NCBI GenBank assembly: GCA_024278285.1
Contig: JAJRTM010000181.1
Coordinates: 1-16,455, forward strand
Length of the DNA stretch: 16,455 nucleotides
From: Planctomycetota bacterium
GTDB taxonomy: Bacteria > Planctomycetota > Planctomycetia > Planctomycetales > Planctomycetaceae
Direction: 5' to 3'
The notes beneath the pieces were generated by a model. That model worked only from the letters and a program-made list of their open reading frames with translations. It ran no database searches and was not told the origin of the DNA. A program made the translations under genes and the position numbers. Positions 1-8,000 of the stretch are shown in pieces. The stretch's first letter is position 1; each line of letters starts with the position of its first letter.

Positions 1-4
1 CAAA

Positions 5-604
5 ATGAGAGAACGAATCTGGAATGCTCCGAATATCATTTCGATGTCTCGAATGGTTCTCTCCTTTGTGCTTTTTGCACTACTTAGCTTTACTGATTGG
101 TGGACGACCGCAGCCGTTTTGTTTGTGATCGCGATTGCCACCGATGCTGTTGATGGTTACATCGCTCGCAAATACGAACTGGTAACCACATTCGGACGAA
201 TTCTCGATCCCTTGGTCGATAAAGTGATCGTGTGTGGCTCGTTTATTTTTCTGCAACAGCTTGATGGAAGTGGTGTTTCCGCCTGGGTCACTTTGATTAT
301 TGTCGTTCGCGAAATATACATCACAAGCTTGCGAGGGTTTCTGGAACAGCAGGGGATCGATTTTTCTGCAAAGCTCACCGGAAAATTAAAGCTCATTATC
401 CAAGCGTTTGCGATTCCTGTTTGTATCTTATCGCTAGAGAATTCGTTCCAGGGGAATGCGACGTTCTTGATGATTCGAGACATCCTCATTTACGGCACCA
501 TCTTGATCACTCTCTACAGCGGCATCGAATACACCTACAGAGGCGTGAAACTGTTTCGTATTCAACAACAATCAGAAAATTCCAATGAGACCGAATCGAA
601 GTAG
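5..604 (+). CDS. pgsA: CDP-diacylglycerol--glycerol-3-phosphate 3-phosphatidyltransferase
   Basis: This inner-membrane enzyme transfers a phosphatidyl group from CDP-diacylglycerol to glycerol-3-phosphate, the committed step to phosphatidylglycerol. The 199-residue protein carries the complete CDP-alcohol phosphatidyltransferase signature D-x2-D-G-x2-A-R-x8-G-x3-D-x3-D at residues 47-72 (D47, D50, G51, A54, R55, G64, D68, D72), so the metal and CDP-binding residues are all present. Several hydrophobic helices (about 12-29, 33-47, 74-99, 132-148 and 155-174) fit the usual multi-pass fold, and the length is normal. The N-terminal pattern of N-x-P-N-x-I-S-x-x-R is also typical of PgsA. The ATG lies four bases into the window, so upstream context and any operon partner are unseen. 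The stop is one base from the stop of the convergent ABC ATPase gene. The signature alone could fit phosphatidylserine synthase, but length and N-terminus favour PgsA. Confidence 0.93.
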   Translation: MRERIWNAPNIISMSRMVLSFVLFALLSFTDWWTTAAVLFVIAIATDAVDGYIARKYELVTTFGRILDPLVDKVIVCGSFIFLQQLDGSGVSAWVTLIIVVREIYITSLRGFLEQQGIDFSAKLTGKLKLIIQAFAIPVCILSLENSFQGNATFLMIRDILIYGTILITLYSGIEYTYRGVKLFRIQQQSENSNETESK

Positions 605-605
605 T

Positions 606-1304
606 TCACGCATTGCTCAATTGAGCCATTTCGACTCGCCTGCTGAAACGGGAGAGTAAACTATGGTCGTGCGTGACCATCACCAATGTTGCATTACTTT
701 GTTCAACGGCCTGAAAAAGTAGATCAAGTGATTGGGCTGCTGTTACGGGATCAAGATTTCCTGTTGGTTCATCTGCCAAAATCAGTTTCGGTTGCTGAAA
801 GATTGCCCGGCCAATCGCTACTCTTTGACGTTCTCCCTGGGAGAGTTGGTCGGGGTATCGATGAAGCAAAGATTTCAGTTGTAACTGGTCAGCGATGGAA
901 TCAATACGCTCGCGAAGATTCACTTGAGAAGTTGATTGAGAAAGAAAACTTGCCAACGCAATATTTTCCCGCACCGTTAAATAGTCGATCAATCTGAAGT
1001 CCTGAAAGATGATCCCCATTTTTTGAATGCGACGCGCCTCTCGCTCTTTCTCGCTGCTTCTTCGCAGATCGTCCCCAAGCACTTGAATCGTTCCTGAAAT
1101 GACAGTTTTGTAGCCAGAAATCAAGGAAAGCAATGTTGTTTTTCCGGAACCACTTGGGCCCGTCACCGCAACTTTCTCACCCTGAAACAGCTCAAAAGAA
1201 TTGATTTTCAATTGAAACTGGTTGTCAGAAGTCTGGTAGGTGACATCTTCTAAATGGACCTGCAGAGAAGAGGCTTCGCTTGTTTTTAATTGCGTTGCAG
1301 CCAT
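606..1304 (-). CDS. ABC transporter ATP-binding protein, LolD/MacB-like
   Basis: This is a stand-alone ATPase subunit of an ABC transporter, 232 residues. All nucleotide-binding motifs are visible: Walker A GPSGSGKTT at 49-57, Q-loop glutamine 101, signature LSQGE at 154-158, Walker B LILADEP at 174-180 with catalytic E179, D-loop GNLD just after, and the H-loop histidine 212. The signature, the ADEPTGNLD wording and the size match the LolD/MacB/FtsE group, whose partners are FtsX-like permeases acting on lipoproteins, export or cell division. No permease gene is in the window, so the substrate is unknown. It is the last gene of a minus-strand cluster: its ATG is 5 nt past the acpS stop with no clear ribosome site, which suggests translational coupling. 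The first 15 residues or so look poorly conserved and could be an extension. Confidence 0.9.
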   Translation of the reverse strand: MAATQLKTSEASSLQVHLEDVTYQTSDNQFQLKINSFELFQGEKVAVTGPSGSGKTTLLSLISGYKTVISGTIQVLGDDLRRSSEKEREARRIQKMGIIFQDFRLIDYLTVRENIALASFLSQSTSQVNLRERIDSIADQLQLKSLLHRYPDQLSQGERQRVAIGRAIFQQPKLILADEPTGNLDPVTAAQSLDLLFQAVEQSNATLVMVTHDHSLLSRFSRRVEMAQLSNA

Positions 1305-1309
1305 TGGTT

Positions 1310-1702
1310 TTATGCTGATTCAATGCCGATCGCGATCGCGGTCGCGGTGGCGTAAAGTTTGCAATGAGAAATTGAAAGTAGAACCTGAGAAATCCCCAGA
1401 CTCTCCGCAAATCGTGCCGTCGGTCCGGAAAGTTCGATCACCGGCTTGCCGCTTGGTTGTGAAACAACTTCGATTTCAACCCAGTGAATCCCTTTGACAA
1501 ATCCGGTGCCAAAACTTTTCATCACGGCTTCTTTCGCCGCCCAGCGACCAGCATAATGTTGAGCGGAATTCTTTTTTGAACTGCAATATTCAATTTCAGC
1601 TTGCGTGTAAATACGATTCAAAAACGCATCGCCATGGCGATCTACCATGCTGGCGATGCGTTCTGTTTCCGTGATATCTGTCCCTAAGCCAATAACTTGC
1701 AT
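1310..1702 (-). CDS. acpS: Holo-[acyl-carrier-protein] synthase
   Basis: AcpS transfers the 4'-phosphopantetheine arm of coenzyme A onto a serine of acyl carrier protein, activating it for fatty acid synthesis in the cytoplasm. The 130-residue length is normal. The N-terminal IGLGTDI-x-E segment supplies Mg-binding D9, and the WAAKEAVMKSFGTG block at 54-67 supplies E58 and K62. The G-x-P-x3-L-x-G pattern lies at 85-93 and the S-I-S-H segment at 110-113, all family hallmarks. The ATG is preceded by a GAGGA ribosome site located inside the last codons of the upstream haem-binding gene, 6 nt away. The short gaps on both sides (6 and 5 nt) mark it as the middle gene of a three-gene transcript. 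Its partners have no obvious link to fatty acid synthesis. Confidence 0.94.
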   Translation of the reverse strand: MQVIGLGTDITETERIASMVDRHGDAFLNRIYTQAEIEYCSSKKNSAQHYAGRWAAKEAVMKSFGTGFVKGIHWVEIEVVSQPSGKPVIELSGPTARFAESLGISQVLLSISHCKLYATATAIAIGIESA

Positions 1703-1708
1703 GCTGGC

Positions 1709-2284
1709 TTAATCCTCGTCCTCACTCTTTTTTTCTTTTTTGTTGCCGTGGTCATTGTGGTCATGTTCTTTTTCGACCTCGGACTCATCTTCATCCTCAT
1801 CCTCGAGTTCATCTGCACCGCACCAGGTTCTGAGGATATTAAGATCTTTTTCAGTCAATACTGCTTCCGGGTGAGGAGGCAGATAGAACCACAAAGGCAT
1901 CTCGCCTGTTTCAATCGATTCCCAACATTCATCGAGGAACATTTCGGGGGTATCTTCTTCATCGTAGTCATCCCCCCATTCAGAGAAGTTCAATCTTTCT
2001 CGCCCTAATCTGACATCTCTCTCAATCAGAATGGAAACAGGAGCAATATAGCTGTACCAAAGCCATTTTGTTTCGTTGGAATGACAATCGTAACAAGCAC
2101 GTCGGAGAATAGATTTTACATCATCGGGTGCAATAAGATCTGCAACGACTTCAGGATTTTTGCGATCAACCGGATAAAGTTGAAGGGCAAGAAACAGAAT
2201 CACCAGCACAATAAAGACTTTACGAACCCATGTCGATTTCTTCTTTTCGGCTTGCGGGCTGTTTTCAGGTGATGTTTTTTCCAT
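1709..2284 (-). CDS. Membrane-anchored haem-binding domain protein with acidic/His-rich tail
   Basis: This 191-residue protein has a charged N-terminus, one hydrophobic segment at about 21-37, then a domain with a CxxCH motif (C64, C67, H68) that would attach haem c. The following pattern, T-x-W-x-W-Y-S, P-x-S and G-R-x-x-L-N-F-S-x-W, is that of the small periplasmic haem-binding domain family (Pfam Haem_bd), so a periplasmic electron-transfer or haem role is likely. A cysteine and a tryptophan recur near residue 155. The last 33 residues are almost all D, E, K, H and N, a low-complexity tail that could bind metal. I chose the ATG at 2282-2284 because an AGGAG site sits about 8 bases before it. 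An in-frame ATG 36 bases further upstream would add 12 residues and lacks such a site. It is the first gene of the cluster with acpS and the ABC ATPase. Confidence 0.85.
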   Translation of the reverse strand: MEKTSPENSPQAEKKKSTWVRKVFIVLVILFLALQLYPVDRKNPEVVADLIAPDDVKSILRRACYDCHSNETKWLWYSYIAPVSILIERDVRLGRERLNFSEWGDDYDEEDTPEMFLDECWESIETGEMPLWFYLPPHPEAVLTEKDLNILRTWCGADELEDEDEDESEVEKEHDHNDHGNKKEKKSEDED

Positions 2285-2354
2285 GCTGAAACTCCTGTAA
2301 AAAAGTAAGGCGGGATGCAAGCTGTTTGAGTGAATTTCCAGGCGTTAAAACGGT

Positions 2355-2365
2355 GGGGGGGGGGG
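2355..2365. repeat. Run of 11 G residues
   Basis: Eleven consecutive G bases lie about 70 bases upstream of the start of the haem-binding/acpS/ABC cluster (a C run on the transcribed strand). Such a tract is prone to slippage in replication and to sequencing error. The rest of 2285-2664 holds no convincing gene: the reading frames crossing it lack recognisable domains and change frame at the tract. Confidence 0.8.
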
Positions 2366-2383
2366 TAAATATTGAAACACCTA

Positions 2384-2417
2384 CTCTGCACATAAGCGTA
2401 ACAGCTAATGTGCAGAG
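2384..2417. repeat. Strong intergenic stem-loop
   Basis: CTCTGCACAT at 2384-2393 is the exact reverse complement of ATGTGCAGAG at 2408-2417. Inside it, AGC and GCT add three more pairs after an A-A mismatch, leaving a GTAACA loop. No T run follows on either strand, so it is not a standard terminator. A smaller hairpin (GGCAA, TAC, TTGCC) lies at 2457-2469. It could be an operator, an RNA structure or another palindromic repeat. It has no second copy in this window. Confidence 0.6.
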
Positions 2418-2584
2418 AAAGCCAGTTGTCTCACTCAGCGCAGGCCAACCGAAACGGGCAATACTTGCCGGTAACGACCATGAACCTGCCTCTCGTTTCA
2501 AAATATAACAAATAAACCGACGTAAATACAGGATGTTTTCATCGAAATTAACGCCTCGCCACCACATTTACACCGGCGCACATA

Positions 2585-2612
2585 AAACGCGAGGCGGCTT
2601 TACTCGCCTCGC
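2585..2612 (-). terminator. Possible Rho-independent terminator, minus strand
   Basis: GCGAGGCG (2589-2596) pairs perfectly with CGCCTCGC (2605-2612) across an 8-base loop. Read on the minus strand the stem is followed by GTTTT, a short T run. It lies about 50 bases past the stop of the small minus-strand ORF and would end that transcript before the haem-binding cluster. The T run is short, so the call is tentative. Confidence 0.4.
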
Positions 2613-2664
2613 AAGGCTAACTTCAGGGAACCGCTATTAATTCAAAAAAGAGCCATCTGCGATT

Positions 2665-2943
2665 TTATTCATGAGGAAGATTGATCTCAGGCGAGTATCT
2701 GTATTTATACATGTAATACAATACTTCTACTAAATTCTGACTCTCTTCTGTCTGAATCCCAAATATAAACTCTCTGAAATAGGGTATATAATCCATCAGG
2801 ACGAAAATGGGATAATAAATCAATATAATATGGTTAAGAGACATGCTTAGACCAACTTCCACATTTATGACAATATATAATAATAAAAGATAGCTAGTTA
2901 AAGAAAACAGAATTACAATCATAATGGCATTCTTTTTAATCAT
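2665..2943 (-). CDS. Small hypothetical membrane protein
   Basis: I do not recognise this 92-residue protein. It has two hydrophobic stretches, about residues 7-28 and 36-50 counting from the ATG at 2941-2943, followed by a tyrosine-rich polar tail ending in charged residues. An in-frame TTG at 2965-2967 would add eight residues. Neither start has a visible ribosome site. The DNA is clearly more AT-rich than the surrounding genes and uses many ATA, TTA and AAT codons, which suggests recent acquisition or no coding role. It follows the metallopeptidase gene on the same strand after 57 bases and may be read with it. Evidence for translation is only the open frame, the membrane-like composition and a possible terminator downstream. 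Confidence 0.45.
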   Translation of the reverse strand: MIKKNAIMIVILFSLTSYLLLLYIVINVEVGLSMSLNHIILIYYPIFVLMDYIPYFREFIFGIQTEESQNLVEVLYYMYKYRYSPEINLPHE

Positions 2944-3000
2944 AGTAGATTCGATTTTGAAATACAATTTTATTTGATTTTATCAAGTCATACCGAACGA

Positions 3001-4554
3001 TTATTGAATCACTTCGTCGTCGCCGACTTCTTCTAGTTGATCTTGTAAATACTCGCGGTATTGGCGGTCGAGGGTTGGGTAATCGACGCCGGTCAGCACG
3101 TCCAGCCCGCGGACTCTTGCTCGGACACGTGGCGAGGAGTGGTAGATTTGAGCCATGTAAATCATCAACGCGTTTCGGTATTTTCCGTTCTGGTAGTGCA
3201 TATAAAAGTGGGCGAGCCCGGCTGCCTGACTGTATCTTTTTTGCAGAAGTGGAGTTGAGCCTGTCTGGTACACAATTCTTCCCATACGGGAAAATTTATC
3301 CTGCGGGACAAAGTAATCTTCCTCAAGCAGACGTTTGCGTGCCCAGTAAAATCGCACAAAGCGGGGATCACCGACTTCGAAAGTGAACCCGTCATAAGTA
3401 AAGCCATTACCATTCGGTTTGATGCGAAACGATTCTGTATAATTGGCAATTCCTTCGATAATCCAGAAGTGTCCATTATTGGCGATGTCTCTTTGCTTGA
3501 GATGGCTTTCATACATCAGTTGATGAGTCACTTCGTGGAAGATAGTCGCATCGAAATTCGCTTGGGGATCGTAATAAAAATAAGCGGTACGATCTTCAAG
3601 TTGATACAGTCCGTTCGTGATCGCAATTTGCGGGACGCGTTTGATCAGTTTTTTGACGTATTCTTCTTTGTTACGAAAATGATTGATCTTGTAAAGTTGC
3701 GACCGGGTTTTGCTGCGTCCGGTTGTTGATTCAAAAAACTGTTTGATCTGTTCCGGCGAATTGTAAAAGGCAGCAAAGGTTTGTTTGAAGTAGTCATAGA
3801 AAATTTCCAGCTTGCGGCCCAGTTCCACCCCTTTTTCCAGACTGTGATTCGTTTTAATTTGGAAGTGTTCGGTTCGCACGGTCCAGGCGTAGCGGAAATC
3901 CCGCCGAATTTCTGCTTCCTTCTCTGCGGAGATCCAGTTCCCCATGAAGTTGCGCTCGCCCTGCTCGTAACGCTGCACATACGATTTTTTCAGCCAGCCA
4001 AAGCGAGGGTGTTCTACCTTACTCGCACGAATTTGGTCTCGTTCGAACGGCGTTAGCCATTGGTCCCCTTGCCGAACGTAACCGCGAAGTGAGCGGGCTT
4101 TGGAGTGATCGGGGTCGATTTCGAGCAGGATATTGAGCAATTCGAAAGTGAACGTGGGCGAAATTTTAATGGCTCTACGAGCCAGTAGGTAAAGATCGGC
4201 TGCGTATTTATCAGCCAAAGTACGAAATCGGAGATGCAATTCCCGTACATCTTCTGGCAAATTGTCTGGAATCTCTGGCTGTAATATTTTGGGAAGTTCC
4301 GAAAATATTTTTTGTTTTGAACTGAGTAAAATAAGGTGCTTTTCGATCTTGTCGGATAATTCCGGGGCATCAGCGATTTTCGCCTTTTCGAAAAGCTCTG
4401 AAAGCTGCTGCATATACTTCTGGCTATATTTTTTGTAGTCACTATGACACAATTTGAGCCGATCCGCTGCTCGGGCGGAAGTGATAAACGAACCGAAGTG
4501 AACGGACGCCCCGATAACAAACAGAGTAATATAAAACGTTAGCTTTGTTCGCAT
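3001..4554 (-). CDS. Exported gluzincin-type metallopeptidase, DUF1570-like
   Basis: The 517-residue protein starts with a signal peptide: positive MRTK, a hydrophobic stretch to about residue 25, and an A-R-A-A cleavage region near 29-30. A helical, probably TPR-like part covers about 40-160. The catalytic centre is HEVTH at 340-344, where two histidines bind zinc and E341 is the general base. WIIEGIANY follows, and E367, 23 residues after the second histidine, fits the third zinc ligand of gluzincins. This layout resembles DUF1570-type proteins common in planctomycetes, but the family name is from memory. It is expected in the periplasm or outside the cell. The substrate is unknown. The ATG is supported by the signal peptide, with only a weak AGAAG upstream. 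A small ORF follows on the same strand, and a palindromic repeat lies just upstream. Confidence 0.85.
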   Translation of the reverse strand: MRTKLTFYITLFVIGASVHFGSFITSARAADRLKLCHSDYKKYSQKYMQQLSELFEKAKIADAPELSDKIEKHLILLSSKQKIFSELPKILQPEIPDNLPEDVRELHLRFRTLADKYAADLYLLARRAIKISPTFTFELLNILLEIDPDHSKARSLRGYVRQGDQWLTPFERDQIRASKVEHPRFGWLKKSYVQRYEQGERNFMGNWISAEKEAEIRRDFRYAWTVRTEHFQIKTNHSLEKGVELGRKLEIFYDYFKQTFAAFYNSPEQIKQFFESTTGRSKTRSQLYKINHFRNKEEYVKKLIKRVPQIAITNGLYQLEDRTAYFYYDPQANFDATIFHEVTHQLMYESHLKQRDIANNGHFWIIEGIANYTESFRIKPNGNGFTYDGFTFEVGDPRFVRFYWARKRLLEEDYFVPQDKFSRMGRIVYQTGSTPLLQKRYSQAAGLAHFYMHYQNGKYRNALMIYMAQIYHSSPRVRARVRGLDVLTGVDYPTLDRQYREYLQDQLEEVGDDEVIQ

Positions 4555-4599
4555 AACATGCTTCTATCAATAGAGATACAGTAGTTATCTGTTATTGTC

Positions 4600-4680
4600 G
4601 CGTGGTCCGCTATTGCGGACCACGCTAGAGATTTGACACCTTCATTTCACGCGATGGTCCGCAATAGCGGACCCTACGCA
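4600..4680. repeat. GGTCCGC-family paired palindromes (REPIN-like), copy A
   Basis: Two hairpins stand about 30 bases apart. The left is CGTGGTCCGC, loop TATT, GCGGACCACG (4601-4624). The right is GGTCCGC, loop AATA, GCGGACC (4656-4673) followed by CTACGC. The right hairpin with its flanks is close to the reverse complement of the left, so the whole unit is itself an imperfect inverted repeat. Related copies lie at 9187, 10781 and 13001. Confidence 0.85.
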
Positions 4681-4966
4681 ATGGCTATATGCCTGACTGT
4701 TTACACACTTACTCCGGGTCAATTTTTCCTGAATCAACTGTCTGGAATATGAAATACCTGATTTGATATCAACAAAGAGCAATATGACGACTCATTTCAG
4801 CCAGAAGTAATAGGTTCCCGAGTTTGCATTCAACGCGCCATTGACCCAATTTCACATCAATTATAACATTCTACGCATTGAAGACTTATGGCAATCTGAA
4901 ACAGCCCCGATTTATATCGGATTATCCAGATCTGCGGAATAGCTTTTCGTAAGCAGTATATTTTCA
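4681..4966. other. Non-coding spacer upstream of secA
   Basis: No gene, RNA family or clear repeat was recognised in these 286 bases between two palindromic elements. The only items noted are a perfect 10-base palindrome TTGATATCAA at 4763-4772 and a weak promoter-like pair at 4841-4867. The stretch is AT-rich and probably holds the secA control region. Confidence 0.5.
4841..4867 (+). promoter_or_regulatory. Possible sigma-70-type promoter for secA
   Basis: TTGACC at 4841-4846 and TATAAC at 4862-4867 are each one base off consensus but only 15 bases apart, which is short. A TAACAT alternative gives a 17-base gap with a poorer match. It would give a leader of about 215 bases that includes the repeat at 4967-5046. 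Confidence 0.25.
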
Positions 4967-5046
4967 GGCGAGCCGGGGGTGTTAACCCCTTGGTTGAGTG
5001 AAATATGCCAGCAGAGTTACCAGGGGGTTAACACTCCCGGCTCGCC
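4967..5046. repeat. GGCGAGCC-family paired palindromes (REPIN-like)
   Basis: The left arm begins GGCGAGCCGGGGGTGTTAAC at 4967 and the right arm ends in TTAACACTCCCGGCTCGCC at 5046. The right arm is nearly the exact reverse complement of the left over about 26 bases, with about 30 bases between. Each arm also folds alone (GGGGGT, loop, ACCCC). The element ends 44 bases before the secA start. Related arms lie at 8651, 12090 and 14110-14209. Confidence 0.88.
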
Positions 5047-5090
5047 AGAAGTTGTGTACGCGACAATAATACAGAATTGAGTTGAGAGTT

Positions 5091-8000
5091 ATGGAATTTA
5101 TGGATCGTCTTGGAGACTGGTTTGTCGGTTTGACTGCTGCGTTGAACCGCATCATCCAGCGCTTCTTTGGTTCACACAACGAACGAATGATCAAGCAAAT
5201 TGGTTTTGTTCGTGATAAAGACGGGAACGATGAAGTTATTCCCGGCAGTTTGCTGGACCGTATCGCTCAGCTTGAACCGGACATGCAGAAAAAATCTGAA
5301 GGAGAGTTGAAACAGCTTACCGATACATTTCGGGAACGCCTTGATGATGGGCAAACGGTGGATGATATTCTCCCTGATGCGTTCGCTGCGGTGCGCGAAG
5401 CTGGCGTGCGCTATTTAAAAATGAGGCACTACGATGTCCAGATGGTTGGGGGCTACGTGCTTCATAAGGGGGACATCGCAGAGATGGTAACCGGGGAAGG
5501 GAAGACGCTTGTTTCGACCTTGCCGGCTTATCTGAACGCGCTCGCAGGGAAAGTGCATGTGGTGACCGTGAACGACTATCTTGCCAAGCGAGATATGGAG
5601 TGGATGGGAGCAATACATATCGGACTGGGGCTGAGCGTGGGAACGATACAGTCGCAAATGTCTTATGCGGATCGTCAAAAAGCTTATGCCTGCAACATCA
5701 CTTACGGGACCAACAACGAACTCGGCTTCGATTACCTGCGCGACAACATGAAGCCTCGCAAAGAAATGCAGGTGCAGGGACCGCTCGATTATGCCATCGT
5801 GGATGAAATCGACAATATTTTAATCGATGAAGCACGCACGCCGCTGATTATTTCGGGGCCTGCTCACGATGACATCACCAAATATCCCAAGGCACACCGC
5901 ATTGCGATGCAATTGAAAAAGGATGTTCATTTTGAAGTCAAAGAAAAAGAACATACGTGCCATTTAACAGACGAAGGAATTCGTAAGGCAGAAGAATTAG
6001 CCGGTGTAGATAGTTTCTACACGGCGGGAAACATGGAGTGGCCGCATTTAATTGATAACTCGTTGCGAGCGATTTACCTGTTCAAGAAAGATGTCACTTA
6101 TGTTGTCGAAGGTGGGCAGATTGTTATTGTTGATGAGCATACCGGTCGCAAAATGTACGGTCGGCAATGGAGTGACGGATTGCATCAGGCGGTGCAATCG
6201 AAAGAGGGTGTCAACATTGAAGAGACAACACAAACCCTGGCGACAATCACGTTGCAAAACTTCTTTAAGCTTTACACGAAGTTAAGCGGGATGACCGGTA
6301 CCGCGATGACTGAAGCAGCTGAGTTCTCGAAAATTTACGATCTCGATGTCATTGCAGTTCCGACAAACCGTCCCAGCCAACGCGTCAATTATACGGATGT
6401 CATTTTTCAAACAGGCAATGAAAAATGGGATGCCGTCATTAACGAAATTAAAGACGTGCGAGAGTCGGGCCGCCCAGTCCTTGTCGGAACCGCATCGATT
6501 GAAAATTCGGAACTGCTGACCAAAAAGATGACACGGGCAGGCATTAAGCACGAAGTTCTTAACGCGAAACATCATGAACGGGAAGCGGAAATTGTTTCGC
6601 AAGCGGGAAGTTACGGGGCAGTCACGATTTCTACCAACATGGCTGGTCGTGGTACCGATATTGTTTTGGGAGGAAACCCGGAATTCTATGCCTGGGAAGA
6701 ATTGAAACAGAAGTACGAATCGCGGCTTGATGTCCCGAAACACGAATGGGATGAATGTTCGAGGAAAATCGCTGAGCGCGAAGGAATGGAAGAACAGGGC
6801 AATAAAATTCGCAAAGCGGGCGGACTGTATGTGATCGGCACTGAACGGCACGATGCTCGCCGTATCGATTTGCAGTTACGTGGTCGAGCAGGTCGGCAGG
6901 GGGATCCGGGATCGAGTCGATTTTTCATCTCGCTGGAAGACGATTTGATGCGAATTTTTGCGGGCGATTTTGTTCGCAACATTCTTAGTTCGCTTGGCAT
7001 GCGGGATGGCGAAGCAATCGAAAGCCCGATGGTGGTCAAGCAAATCGAAAAAGCGCAGAAGAAACGAGAAGAACACAACTTCGAAATCCGAAAGAATCTG
7101 CTCGAATACGATGAAGTAATGGACGAGCAGCGAAAGCGTGTTTATTCCTACCGACAACAGATTCTCGACGGGGCGAACTGCAGAGAACTGGTGACCGAAA
7201 TGATTTCCAGTCAGGTACATCGGGCAGCCACTGTTTTTCTGACAGAGCATTACCGCTGGGACACCATCGCAGCCTGGGCGGAACAAAATTATGGAATTGA
7301 ACTCGATCCGTCTGACCTTCGCGGAATGAATCTGGAACAAATCACCAAACATCTGCACGATTTATCCATTCGTCAGGCAGAAGACCTGATTCAGGAACAG
7401 ATCGAAGAATTTCTGCCTGAGGGGGAAGAGAACGAAAAGGAATGGAACTGGCTCGGTCTGTCCCGCTGGGCGAACTCCCGCTACGGTCTGAATACGAATG
7501 ATCGTGAACTTAAAACCGAAGGCCGGGATAAAGTCTTTCGGTTGATTTATGACCGCGCGTTAAAATCACTGGAGAAAACAGATTACTCCAGAGTCGAACA
7601 ATTTCTTTCACCCGATCTGGGGCCCCAGTCCATTTCCGGCTGGCTCGATCAACAGTATGCGTTTCTGATTGATCCTGGAGAACTGAAAGAGTTAGAGCCA
7701 GATCAAATTGAAGAACTGGTGCTGGAACGAATTTTGAAAGAGTTTCGCGCGCGGGAAATTCACTTCCCCGTTTCGGTTGGAATGAGCCGCTTTATGACAC
7801 GCAGCCGATCTGGCGAACAATACGACAGGCAAGGATTGGCTCGCTGGGCGGAAACTCGCTTCCATACAGAATTGAACTCGGAAAGTATCGATCAGAAATC
7901 GCGGAACGATCTTGAAAAACTGCTCAATGAACGCTCTGAGTCCTACTTTCAGGGGGACGAACTGCTCGATGAAATTGATGAGATCGTCAATAAAACATTT

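Noticed and set aside
686..997. Plus-strand open frame inside the ABC ATPase gene
   Set aside because: It is antisense to a gene with every ABC motif intact and encodes nothing recognisable.
2285..2320. Longer start for the haem-binding protein
   Set aside because: The ATG at 2284 has an AGGAG at proper distance and the extra 12 residues look non-coding.
2265..2567. Minus-strand open frames across the G11 tract and hairpin
   Set aside because: Their content comes from the homopolymer and palindrome, they have no domain, and they overlap the true start of the haem-binding gene.
5082..5090. TTG start for SecA
   Set aside because: The ATG at 5091 is three codons on and fits better. Neither choice affects the function call.
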